Shown here one piece after another: positions 44,755 to 55,443 of a stretch of DNA of 64,000 bases. Numbering within the stretch: position 1 is the stretch's first letter; each line of letters starts with the position of its first letter. The translations under genes were made by a program, and so were the position numbers. This stretch comes from Lepiota brunneoincarnata (taxonomy: Eukaryota > Basidiomycota > Agaricomycetes > Agaricales > Agaricaceae): assembly GCA_023014365.1 (NCBI GenBank), contig JAEBUN010000016.1, positions 124,001-188,000 of the forward strand, given 5' to 3'. The notes below the pieces were generated by a model that saw only the letters and a list, made by a program, of their open reading frames with translations, was not told the DNA's origin and did not search any database.

Positions 44755-46152
44755 TGATCAGACCCCTAGCCCCTCCACATCCCCCTATCCACTCTAACCC
44801 TTCCCCAGGAAATCCAGTCTGAAGAGAAACTGACTCTTTAGCACGTGAAAAGTGCTGAAATGAAACCAAAACAAAACTGAAACGCAAATGAAACACAATC
44901 AAAACAGCACTAACACAAACAAACAAAGGGGTGAGTGTGGTTGGCAAAACAACCACTGGGCTTCAAAAACCAGGAAAGATGAGGTATTTGAGAAAGAGAA
45001 AGAAAGAGAGAGAGAGAGAGTTTATGGGTTGTATATTGACTGCCAAGCTCATAAGTGAGCTTGGAACTTTATATACAAGTAAATTATCATACTAGCTATG
45101 TTTTCTGTACCGAAATGGATCGAAAATTGAGAGATAATTATACTAGAACAAATCTGGAGAATAAAGAATGTGAAACAGGAGAGATTGTGAAGTTTTCATG
45201 ACTACGTTAATAGGGAATTGGGAAAATGGAATAGAAAAGATGAAAGGGGTGGTATGCAAGGCTCAGAGGAGTCTATATATGGGGAGGAAACTTATGCTAT
45301 GGTTCAAGTTCAGGGAAAGGAATAGAAAAGTAGTGAAAATTCATTTGTTAGGGAATGTAAGAGGTTTCAAGTGAAAGAGGTATGTTGCGAAATGATAATG
45401 GCTTTGTTCAGCTGGGTGCTCCAAGTTTCTTGATCCAAGTTCAGATTTTGGGTTCCAAGTTTGGGTTCCGAGTCCTATGAGAGGTGGCATAGAGCAGCCT
45501 TTGCAGGTGTAGCCACTTGCCCACCTCTACATCTCCTGGGTCCTTAAGAAACTGACCTCCTGGTCAGAGCAATGGTGGGTTTGCAAGTGTTCAAGGGGAG
45601 CCAAAATTGTGGGAAAGAGAGGTGGGAAGAGCATCAAAGAGTTATTGAGGGCAGAAATGGCAAAGTTGGCAGTGACAGAAGGACATGGTGAACAAGGTGG
45701 TTGAACACCTAATTCAGCTCAATGGGAGTTACATCCCAAGATAGGATCAAGCCAGAAACCCATTCAGATTACAAGGTAGTCTTACAGTTAAAATCACAGC
45801 GTAGATCAATATGCACAGTCTCTGGATTGAGAGTGAGAGTAAAAGTAAGTATGCATGACAATGTAACTATGGGTCACGTTAAGAGATGAGCGATAATAGT
45901 ATTTACTGGTTACACTGCTCCCTGTTTAGACTGCTATGTCAGTCTCAAATGGGTAGTACTGGATGAAGGTAATGGGGCGAGCATGGAGTAAAGGCAAGAA
46001 GGACATGGGGAAGGTATGATAATGAGTGGTAAGCATAGATTAGAAATTGGAAACATGATAGACATGAGTAATTCAGGAAAATAGGCGCAAGTCCATGTTG
46101 CAGTCATCAGCGGACCAATCCACCCTTTCCTCGATGGGTGTGTTACTCCTGG
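44755..46152. other. Non-coding repeat-derived sequence with (GA)n microsatellite
   Basis: No ORF or domain was recognised. A GAAA/GA microsatellite lies at about 44988-45020. The segment could include LTR or leader sequence of F2, but no ends were defined. Confidence 0.5.
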
Positions 46153-46568
46153 TGCTATCAGAAGTCCCTTTAAAACCCCTTATCAGAAGCCTCACTGGAA
46201 GGAACTCTTATCAGAAGCATCCAAAGTATATAAATAGACAGAAGACCTGTCATCCTGAAACAATCAGAAGTACCATCAGAACAATCTATGTTTAGATACA
46301 TAAGGATATGACTCACTTACCTGGGTCCAGATATATATAGTAGGAGCATAGCCACACATAGTAGTATATAAGGATACTGTACCATACCCTTGTATCCTTA
46401 TCTTAGTGTTATAAAGTTCTTACCTCCTATACCTCTTTGCCATAACTGGCTGGACTTATAGTGCTCCATCATCTCCAAGTCATGCCTAGTAGGACAGGAC
46501 CAAGTCTGTATAGACATCCTGTGTTGAACCCTGTGCTACTCAAGAGCAAACCCCTAACCCGGGTAACA
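46153..46568 (+). repeat. F1 5' LTR (truncated element F1a)
   Basis: It starts TGCTATCAGAAGTCCC (diverged TGTTATCAG) and ends CCCGGGTAACA. It carries TATATATAG near 46331 and the TATCTTAGTGTT motif at ~46401. The primer-binding site AACACTAAGATA follows at 46570-46581. Confidence 0.85.
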
Positions 46569-46583
46569 AAACACTAAGATACT

Positions 46584-46946
46584 TTGCTGCTTATCCTCTT
46601 GCTTGCCCTCTGCTCTACCAATGTACTGAATGCATTGAGGTACTCTGTTGACTCTTCTGATGAACTGAACACGTCGAGGTACTCTGTGTTGCCAACTGCG
46701 ATGTTCTCTGTAGCCGTTGCTATGTTCTTATTCTTCATCCTGCCCCTGCTAGCAGACCTGGCTTACCTCCTCATATTTGTCTTTACGACAACTGCCACCC
46801 TCATCGCCTACCAAATAATCACCCTAGAACTTGAACACATCACATGCCCCTACCACTGTTGTGTCATCAGATCGTGGAACCTGTACTCAGGAATATCCAT
46901 AATCGCCACCTAATTCTTCATACTTCTAGCGATAATTGATTGCTAG
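46584..46946 (+). pseudogene. F1 ORF0 (hydrophobic 5' frame), element F1a
   Basis: This open frame follows the PBS with no ATG at its head (it reads through TTG). Two hydrophobic segments (ADLAYLLIFVFTTTATLIAY, then SIIAT...FFILLAII) flank a CPYHCC motif. A TAA at 46911 interrupts it; the conserved TAG is at 46944-46946. The N-terminal third differs in sequence from the other F1 copies but stays open. Confidence 0.55.
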
Positions 46947-47893
46947 ACAAATATCACCACACCTCCAAAGAAATTCTCAGCCCGAGAATCCCCATCACCC
47001 CCTCCTCCCAAATCAAGAAACAGAATCTCAGGACCAGGTATACAAAACCTGGATCCCAGAAGAAATCCTACACTGTGACCCACTCAAACACCATTGCCGT
47101 TCTATCCTCCATCCCTATTCGATTCACCCGCTCCAAGTACATCAACATGTACTTGAACAAGTTTTGCTGAAGAACTAGCAGAACAACAAAGAATACAACA
47201 CAAAAAAGGATTAAAAGAACACTACAAACAAGAAGAAAGAAGATGTAAACAAGCCGAAGAATACCATGCTAAAGTAGACCCATTAAACAACTTCAAACTC
47301 CAAAAACTCAAATATGCCCTCAAACAACTGAGAGAACTCTCTAAATCAGAAGAAAACTTACTCACATGCCATGAGTACGCAGTAAATCAAGGAAGAACTC
47401 CCCCAGCAGACAATGACTCAGATGTCTATATAACAGACGACAACCAATCAGATCCCAATCCACAACCACCCACACTACCTGCACCAACAATACCCTTAGC
47501 CCTACTGGCTCCTCCCCTATGACCAACACAAACCCCAACACCACCACCGCCACTGCCACCCAGACAATTACAAATAATGGCTGCCACACAAAACCCAAAG
47601 GAGTTAGGACTTCTCAAACCCATTGCCTTTGATGGAACCAGAAGACTATTTGAAGATTGGATCTTCCAATGTGAAGTATATGTGCTTGCCAATGTGACCA
47701 CCTACAACAATGACCTCACTAGGACCCTATTTGTCCTCTTGACAATGCAATCAGGAGATGCCCAAGCCTGGGCTAGACAATACCTCCATGAGAGGAACAC
47801 TCAAACCCAACAAGGACAACCCATAGCCATGGAGTCATGGGACAACTTCACTGCCAGACTCAGAGCTGACTTCACCCTGGCAGACAAACATGC
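46947..47893 (+). pseudogene. F1a Gag leader and N-terminal Gag, truncated
   Basis: The frame continues after the TAG into TNITTPPKKF, a Pro-rich and then coiled-coil-like region, DSDVYITDDNQSDP, a Pro-rich stretch, and Gag proper from ATG 47577 (MAATQNPKELGLLKPIAFDG). TAG to ATG is 211 codons and in phase. Several TGA codons (CGA decay) interrupt the leader. Gag is cut at ~47893 by unrelated sequence. Confidence 0.75.
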
Positions 47894-49762
47894 GTTGTTG
47901 CGCCGCAAAATCATTTCATTTGTGAAATCACTAGCTAATAAAGTAACTAACTCTCCGTTACTGAATAATATCAGTATATGGCCATGGTCAGACACTGGGT
48001 GCAAGAGATTTAGAATACTATCTAAAATATGTGAAGGCGGACATCTCAGAAACAGAACCAGAACACCCAGACAAGTAAAAGTGATGTTAACTAACTTATG
48101 GGTGACAAGGCTATGGAAGAATGACTCTGGTATGAATGTACCTGAGCATTGTATCCGATACCATGTTAACTAAGATATTAGTTAGTATACTCATGACTGC
48201 ACAAAAAGACCCATTTCTTTGCCTCTGCCCTAGAAAGCGGACGAGTCGCAACACCTATGTCATCTGGATGGTACCTAGTCATAATAACAGGTCCGGGAGT
48301 GAATCTTGACAAAAAAATGTAGGGATTAGCTGAATGCCCTGACAAGGATGTCCCCTTGAAACGGTTCTGATGATATTGAAACCTAAGGGATTGAATGGGG
48401 GTATCCCAGAGGGTACTCAGGGAAGGATGCCCCCTCATAGAAACAAAAAGAGATCAGAAATGATGAACTAGAAAATGAAGATTGATAAGAATAGAATAAG
48501 CTAATTAATTCTAGTGTTAGTCTACTACCTGAAGACTATGGAAGTGGACTTTAGAACATTAGGGTTGAAAAGCTCAGGTGTGGAGAGTCCAAGAATAAAA
48601 TAAAAACCAATAGATAAATGTTAGCGAGGAAACTTGCTAACCTGGCTGGCTGTGATATAAATAGCCAGGCACCTAGGGAGCAAGTCCCTGAGAGCAAATT
48701 GATGTCGCTGATATCGGAACTCCTAGAATGATGCTCCTTAATGATGAGGAGACAATAAAATGATGAAGCTGAAGGCTTGTTTCAGGTATACCCATAAGTT
48801 AATTGTATATTGTTATAAAAAACTCATCTATAAATTACATGGGAGGGAAGAAACCGCTTGCCTATTTCCCCCCCCTGATTGTATGGTTGATTAGGATAGG
48901 AATATAAAGCAATTTTATGTGATTTTCTTCGGTCATAAGACCAGCAGAGACTTAAAGAGTTATACTCTTTAAAACCAGACCCTGTGAAACAATTGAGATA
49001 TTGACAGACCCTTCTGCTTGACTCGAGAACTGAATATGAGTTGCTATGCCTCTTCTGTTCTTAAGTAGAAAGTTCACTAACTTCCGTTTCTTTGGGTTCC
49101 TCTTAGAGGCCTTGCCTCAGAAGTATACCATTGAATTGTAGAGCTGTTTAATTGAGAAGCAAACATAGTACACTAGGGCCTGTTGAAAACGCTGTCCACT
49201 AGGTCTATCTAGTCTAAAGATACTTACTGCAGGAGCTCACTAGCAGCCTGTCTCACTGAGTAGTATAAAAGTTTCATTGCCTTGTTCAGAAGCTGTAGTG
49301 CACTAGGGCCTGTTAGATAACACCGTCTGCTAGGCCTACTAGCTTAAAGACACTTACTGCAGGAGCTTGTCAAAAGCCTGTCTCGCTGGGTAGTGTAAAT
49401 TTATAGTATTGTCAAGAGAAAAGGACGTAGTATGCTAGGGCCCATTAGAACACGTTGTCTGCTAGGTCTACGGAGGTTCACTGATTGCGAAAGCTTGCGT
49501 TTTGCCTGACTTATCGAATCGTGAAGATATTAGTTAACATATTATATAGCAACGACCGTCAAAAGTCCCCATTGTATTCAGATAGAACAACTGTCTGTCT
49601 AGTTGGAGACTAAGAGAATAACATACCAAAACCCTAAAAACACTAGAATTGAATATATTTCTGGAGATCTGTGACAACCTCTCCCCCACAAACTTATAAA
49701 GTCGGAATTAGCGAACCTGTTAACGAACTTCGTTTTCAATCTCGTAAAGTAATCCGCATTTC
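47894..49762. mobile_element. Unrelated insert with LTR-like unit 48164-49539
   Basis: The sequence between two truncated F1 copies is unrelated to F1 and keeps CpGs. A unit from TGTTAACTAA (48164) to TTAGTTAACA (49539) has TG...CA ends in LTR style, ~1.38 kb, but the flanking pentamers (TACCA/TATTA) do not match. A 13-bp direct repeat AAGATATTAGTTA occurs near both ends (48172-48184, 49524-49536). No conserved coding motif was identified. Confidence 0.45.
49165..49480. repeat. Three imperfect ~120-bp tandem repeats
   Basis: Each unit contains GTA(C/T/G)...CTAGGGCC, then a TCTGCTAGG(T/C)CTA-type motif; the first two also share ACTTACTGCAGGAGCT and AGCCTGTCTC. The third unit is shorter and diverged. 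The array lies inside the LTR-like unit 48164-49539. Confidence 0.75.
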
Positions 49763-49932
49763 AACGGGTTTTGATGTCCGTTCACTCCAAATCTTGATGG
49801 GTAGGTAGAGGGATTGTTTATTCAGGGAGAGTTGTAGTTGTACAGAATTTATCGAGAAAGTGTCCTTCTGAGAGTGAGAATATATAGAGTCCTTCTGGGA
49901 ATGAGCAGGGGCACATCGGTCTGTGTTCTGTT

Positions 49933-51123
49933 TCAAAAATCCTGGAAGGGATGCATCTCTGGGTCTTTGGCTAGTGCAGAGTGGAGTTCTTGTTGGAGTT
50001 CAGGGTCAAGATCATTGACCATTTGGTGCATCTGAGATGCAACTTCTGCAACGGCAAGGGAATACTTGCATTGCAGTGATTGTTGGGCATTCCGGTTTGG
50101 AAATCCGAGACAAGTATTTTGTTGTTCAGGGAAAGGACGATTGGGGTTTCTCGCAGGGCGAGGAGGATTGGTACGCATTCCTGGGAAGCGTCTAGCTGGT
50201 GGTGGTTGAGGGCATTTACTGACCCAATGATCTTTAGCTCCACATCGGAAGCATTCTTGGTTCTGGTATGATTTCATTTGTTGTCCAGTGACAACGGCAT
50301 CTAGCTCCAATGGTCCTTGAGCAGAGTCTTCTTCAGCATATTCCAGTTGGGGTATTTCAGGATAAGGATCTTCGAATCCTTCTTCTACCGTTGCATGGTC
50401 TATTTCCATGGCATGTGGATCTTGTGGGGTGAAGCGTGGAGCATTACTCCTTTGATAGAATTGTGCATAAGGTACGTTGTTATTTGGACGGCTTGGTCCA
50501 CGGTTGGGTTGGTATTGGTTTCTTTGGGGAAACATGTTCTTAGGGGTGCCATAGAGGGCATTGATTCGGCGGAAGTTGTCATCGAGTTTATTAGCTTGGG
50601 TGTACCAAGTGGTGAGAGTTGTCAGAGGGTTTTCCGATTTGTCGATCTTCATGGCAATACGGCGGTCAATTGCCTTGTGGGATAGATTGATTAGGGTGCG
50701 ATCTTCATTAAGCCCAGATTGACGGACAAGTTCCTTGAACTGAGCATTGAATTCAGTCATTGGTTTGCCTGCTTGGTGCAGGGTTTGAAGTCTGGTATGC
50801 GCGTACGCATGTTCGTCTGCTGGGGTGAAGTCAGCTCTGAGCTGGGCAGTGAAGTTGTCCCATGACTCCATGGCTATGGGTTGCCCTTGTTGAGTTTGAG
50901 CGTTTCTCTTGTGGAGGTATTGTCTGGCCCAGGCTTGGGCATCTCCTGATTGCATTGTTGAAAGGACAAATAGAGTCCTTGCAAGGTCAGTGTTGTATGT
51001 GGTTGCATTGGCGAGCATGTAAACTTTGCATTGGAAGATCCAATCTTCAAAGAGTCTTCTAGTTCCATCGAAGGCGATGGGTTTGAGGAGTCCTAACTCC
51101 TTTGGGGTAGGTGCAGCAGCCAT
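49933..51123 (-). CDS. F1 Gag, intact open frame (element fragment F1b)
   Basis: From ATG at 51123 to stop at 49933 there are 396 codons with no lesion. It has the capsid-like region (FDGTRRLFEDWIFQCKVYML, ARTLFVLSTMQSGDAQAWARQYL, FNAQFKELVRQSGLNED) and one CCHC zinc knuckle (CFRCGAKDHWVSKC), and it ends DPEMHPFQDF. The frame is also open upstream to 51216, but beyond ~51138 it is ORF3 sequence. Downstream only the first protease codons remain (LPIKIWSERTSKPV) before the junction at ~49762. Both flanks are chimeric joins. Confidence 0.88.
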   Translation of the reverse strand: MAAAPTPKELGLLKPIAFDGTRRLFEDWIFQCKVYMLANATTYNTDLARTLFVLSTMQSGDAQAWARQYLHKRNAQTQQGQPIAMESWDNFTAQLRADFTPADEHAYAHTRLQTLHQAGKPMTEFNAQFKELVRQSGLNEDRTLINLSHKAIDRRIAMKIDKSENPLTTLTTWYTQANKLDDNFRRINALYGTPKNMFPQRNQYQPNRGPSRPNNNVPYAQFYQRSNAPRFTPQDPHAMEIDHATVEEGFEDPYPEIPQLEYAEEDSAQGPLELDAVVTGQQMKSYQNQECFRCGAKDHWVSKCPQPPPARRFPGMRTNPPRPARNPNRPFPEQQNTCLGFPNRNAQQSLQCKYSLAVAEVASQMHQMVNDLDPELQQELHSALAKDPEMHPFQDF

Positions 51124-51138
51124 TATTTGTAATTGTCC

Positions 51139-52526
51139 GGCTGCCACCAGCCAAACCTTTACTAATAAATTGGAACACTCTCCAATTTCAGAATATGACT
51201 GACAACTCTGGTCCAACTACACCCACCATGTATGACAGACTAAGGCTCTCACTGCTGCATACAATACACAACAAGCCTGGGCAGACTCACTTGAAGAACT
51301 TCTCCAAACACAATTAGGCCTCATGTCCAAGGTGTCAAGGAACATACCCAAATGAGACAAGGTACATCCCTTGAAGCCCCCCACCACAACCATCTCCCCC
51401 ACTACCATGACTACCCCTCCCACTATCTCCACCACCACTCCCAATAAGGGAAAGAAACCTGTCAACCTCAGAAACCCATTCAGACATCTCACCCCCACCA
51501 GAAACACCACCCACACCATCACTAATAACAATGTCCCAGTTCAAAACTCCCCCAATCCCATTCACACATGAACCAACCCCCAAACCACCAACAGATCAGT
51601 CTGCATCCAATGCAGACACACCGGACATTGGGCTATGGACTGCCTACAATTTGCCTGCCTTGGATGCAAACAATATGCTCCAGGGCACTACTCTTATGAC
51701 TACATCAAATACAGATGTCCCCACTGCACTGTTTTCCAACCTCATCATAAATGGACTGAATGTCCAGCTCAAAAGACCTAACATGCCCCCTACTCCAGAA
51801 ATTCAACAGCCTGATCCTTGGCAACCTGTTACCTGGGTTAGGGGTTTGCTCTTGAGTAGCATGGCATTCAAGGCAAGATGTCTATACAGACTTGGTCTTG
51901 TCCTACTAGGCATGACTTAGAGATGATGGAGCACTATAGTCCAGCCAGTTTAATGGCAAAGGTATAGGAGGCAAGAACTGTATAACACTAAGATAGGGAT
52001 ACATAGGGATGTACTGTATCCTTATATACTTCCACATGTGGCTATGCTCCTACTATAATAGACCAGACCTAGGTAATTGTGAGTCAAAGATAAAGAAAAT
52101 GAGTCATAACTAAGAATAGTCCTTCTGATGTACACTACTGATTGTTTCATAGTGACATGGGAGTTTGTACTAAATATAACTGTCTTTCTGATGGAATTTC
52201 TGATAACACAACCCCTACCACTCACAATCAATACATTGACCTCACCAATGATGACTACTATGAGGAATGCTATGATGAGGTCACCAAATCCAACATTACA
52301 GGAGAACCATGTGGTAACTTCTGAAGAAAGCTAAACCACCCCCATAGAAGAAAGAATAGAAAGCCCCCATTTCAGACAACTCCTATACAATATCTTCTAT
52401 CCAGGGCAACCTCCATCCCCAAACACAGCAGCTGCACTCAGCCTGCACAGAACTCCCACTCCAATCTTCTCCCCAGTCATTCCTCCTCACCCAGACTCCA
52501 CCAAAAACCCCCAAGTCAACTATTAC
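51139..52526 (+). pseudogene. F1 ORF3 copy (R2b), 5' truncated, with solo LTR inside
   Basis: It joins F1b head-on at 51138/51139 and starts within ORF3 (GCTGCCACCAGCC). It keeps TPNKGKKPVNLRNPFRH, CIQCRHTGHWAMDC, CLGCKQYAPGHYSYDY and CPHCTVF, and after the solo LTR (51827-52208) YIDLTNDDYYEECYDEV. Decay stops are present. It ends ~85 bp earlier than the other copies, at an LTR fragment. Confidence 0.75.
51827..52208 (-). mobile_element. Solo F1 LTR in ORF3 copy R2b
   Basis: A 382-bp LTR in reverse orientation (TGTTACCTGGG...CTGATAACA) with a perfect 5-bp duplication CAACC at 51822-51826 and 52209-52213. Confidence 0.95.
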
Positions 52527-52582
52527 TGTTATCAGAAATCCATATCAGAAGGACAGTTATATTTAGCTTAAATTCCCATGTC
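52527..52582 (+). repeat. F1 LTR 5' fragment (56 bp)
   Basis: The first 56 bp of an F1 LTR (TGTTATCAGAAATCC...CCCATGTC) are cut by the 5' LTR of the element beginning at 52583. The rest of this LTR is not found on the far side at 61308. Confidence 0.8.
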
Positions 52583-52977
52583 TGTTATCAGAAGTCTATT
52601 CAGAAGGACAGTCATGTTTAGCACAGTATTTCCACATCATATGTCACTCTGAAACCATCAGTAGTGTACATCAGAAGGACTATATTTAGTTTATGCCTCA
52701 TTTTGTCTTATCTCTGACTCATAGTTACTCAGGTCCATCCACTTATAGTAGGAGCATAGCCACACTTAGTATTATATAAGGATACCATACATTACCATGT
52801 ATCCTTATCTTAGTGTTATACAGTTCTTGCCTCCTATACCTCTTTGCCCTTAAACTGGCTGGACTTATAGTGCTCCATCATCTCCAAGTCATACCTAGTA
52901 GGACAAGACCAAGTCTGTATAGACATCTTGCCTCAAACACCATGCTACTCAAGAGCAAACCCCTAACCTGGGTAACA
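52583..52977 (+). repeat. 5' LTR of element F1c
   Basis: 395 bp, TGTTATCAGAAGTC...CTGGGTAACA. It has a TATA box (TATATAAGG near 52773) and the motif TATCTTAGTGTT at 52806-52817, which is the reverse complement of the PBS. Confidence 0.95.
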
Positions 52978-52978
52978 A

Positions 52979-52990
52979 AACACTAAGATA
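52979..52990 (+). promoter_or_regulatory. Primer-binding site, self-priming type
   Basis: AACACTAAGATA begins two bases after the LTR and is exactly complementary to TATCTTAGTGTT in the LTR, ~33 bp past the TATA box where transcription should start. Tf1/sushi-type elements prime reverse transcription from the 5' end of their own RNA this way. Confidence 0.75.
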
Positions 52991-53006
52991 CTTTGCTGCT
53001 TATCTC

Positions 53007-53336
53007 TTGCTTGCCCTCTACTCTGCTCTGCTCTGCCAATGTACTGAATGCATCGAGGTACTCTGGTCATTCAAAACAATGTGCAAAAGAAAACCACCCC
53101 TCTGTGTAGCCATCACTATGTCCCTCAACCTCTCCCTGCCAGAAGACCTGGCTTACTTACTCATTTTCATCTTTACCTCCACTGCCACCCTCATCGCCTA
53201 CCAAATAATCACCCTAGAACTCAAACACATCACATACCCTTGCCACTGCTGTGTTGTCAGATTGTGGAACCTGTACTCAGAAATCTCCATCATCACAACC
53301 CAATTTTTCATTCTTCTAGCGATAATCAATCACTAG
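53007..53336 (+). pseudogene. F1 ORF0 (hydrophobic 5' frame), element F1c
   Basis: Open from inside the LTR through 53333 with no ATG at its head (nominal start TTG). It has PEDLAYLLIFIFTSTATLIAY, a CHCC motif and SIITTQFFILLAIIN, then the conserved TAG at 53334-53336. Compared with the copy at 62769, most changes are CpG to TpG/CpA. Confidence 0.6.
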
Positions 53337-55443
53337 ACAACTGCCACCATGCCTCCAAAGAAGTTTTCAGCCTGAGAAACTCCATCTGTTACCCGGGTTA
53401 GGGGTTTGCTCTTGAGTAGCATGGGGTTCAACACAGGATGTCTATACAGACTTGGTCCTGTCCTACTGAGCATGACTTGGAGACAATGGAGCACTATAAG
53501 TCCAGCCGGTTATGGCAAAGAGGTATAAGAGGCAAGAACTTTATAACACTAAGATAAGGATACAAGGTATTGTACTGTATCCTTATATACTCCTAAGTGT
53601 GGCTGTATTCCTACTATAATAGTCCAGACCAAGGTAACTATGAGTCAGAGATAAGAAACATGAGGCATGTGGTAAGAATAGTCCTTCTGATGTACACTAC
53701 TGATGGTTTCATAGTGACATGGGAAATATAGTTAAAGTAACCATCCTTCTGATAAGGTTTCTGATAACACCATCACCCCCTCCTCCCAAATTAAGAACTA
53801 GAATCTCAGAACCAGGAATCCCAAACCCTGATCCAAGAAGAAATCCCACACCTGCACAAACTCCATCACCATTCTGCCCCCCATCTCCATTTGATTCACC
53901 TACCCCACATGCATCAACCTCAACCCAAATCATCACAAGAACCCCAACATCATCAAGTGTCTCCACTGCATTAGCTGAAAGACAAAGACAATGTGAAGAA
54001 CAAGAAAAATGCAATATCATTGCAAACCAACTCTCTGAACAAGAACTTAAATGACTCCAACAAGCCATACAACAACCTAGAGAACTCACAGGTTCCAAAG
54101 AGAATCTTCTCTCAAGACACAAAGCCTTCATTGAACTCAACCAAGGAAAAACCCCAGTAGACGATGACTCAAATGTCTATATCACAGACAATAACAAATC
54201 AGAACCTGATAAACAACCCTTAGCCCTACCAGCACCACCCACACCACCTCCACCATCACCACTGCCAAGACAATTACTAATGGCCACTGCACAAACCCCA
54301 AAGGAGTTAGGACTCCTCAAACCCATCACCTTTGATGGAACCAGAAGACTATTTGAAGACTGGATCTTCCAATGTGAAGTTTACATGCTCACTAACATGA
54401 CCACTTACAACACCAATCTTGCCAGAACCTTGTTTGTCCTCTCAACAATGCAATCAGGAGATGCCCAAGCATAGGCCAGACAATACCTCCATGAGAGAAA
54501 CACCCAAACCCAAGCTGGACAACCCATAGCTATGGAATCATGGGATGACTCCACTGCCCAACTCAGAACCAACTTTACCCCAGCAGATGAACATGCATAT
54601 GTGCATACCAAACTCCAAACCCTGGCAAACCAATGACTGAATTCAACACTCAGTTCAAGGAACTTGTCCACTAGTCCAGACTTACTGAAGATCACACCCT
54701 CATTGATCTATATCAAAAAGCAATCAATCACAGAATCACTATGAAGATCAACAAATTGGAAAACCCACCAACAACCATCACTGCTTGGTATACCCAAGCA
54801 AACAAACTCGACGACAACTTCCATCATATCAACACCCTATATGGCACCCCTAGAAACACATTCCCTCAAAGGAACCAATACCAACTGAACCACAGACCAA
54901 GCCGCCCAAACAACAACATGCCCTATGCACAGTTTTACTAAAGGAGCAATGCTCCACATTTCACACCATGAGACCCACATGCCATGGAAATAGACCATGC
55001 CATAGTAGAAGAAGGATATGAAGATCCTTACCCCGAAATCCCACAACCGGAACATGCCAAAGAAGACTCTGCACAAGAACCATTGGAAATAGATGCAGTT
55101 GTTATGGAACAATGAATAAAAGCTTATTAGAAGCAAGAATGCTTCCAATGTGGAGCAAATGATCATTAGGTTAGTAAATGCCCACATCCACCACCCTACC
55201 AGACACTTCCCAGGAATGCATACCAATCTGCCACATCCAGCCAGAAATCCAAACCGTCCTCCCTTCCAAGGAAATAAGCCTAACCCTGGCTTTAAACCCC
55301 AACAACGCAAGTATTCCCTTGCTGTTGCAGAAGTTGCATCCCAAATGCACCAAATGGTTGATGAACCTTGATCCTGAATTACAACAAGAACTCCACTCCA
55401 TGCTAGCTGAGGATCCAGAGATGTGTCCATTCCAGGATTTTTA
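53337..55443 (+). pseudogene. F1c Gag with N-terminal leader, decayed
   Basis: The leader runs from TAG 53334 to ATG 54280 (186 codons after removing the solo LTR). Gag reads ATAQTPKELGLLKPITFDG, then a TAG at 54472 replacing the Trp of AWARQYL, frameshifts near 54620, further stops, and a knuckle with its Cys/His pattern partly lost (CFQCGAND). It ends DPEMCPFQDF at 55443. Confidence 0.85.
53387..53769 (-). mobile_element. Solo F1 LTR in the Gag leader of F1c
   Basis: 383 bp in reverse orientation with a perfect CCATC duplication (53382-53386, 53770-53774). Removing the LTR plus one pentamer (388 bp) puts ORF0 and Gag back in the same frame. Confidence 0.95.

Noticed and set aside
44755..46152. 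Possible LTR of the F2 element
   Set aside because: No defined ends, no duplicate in the window, and no PBS or polypurine tract could be placed.
48164..49539. Calling a complete LTR retrotransposon here
   Set aside because: The TG...CA ends are suggestive, but the target duplications do not match and there is no paired LTR or coding domain in the window.
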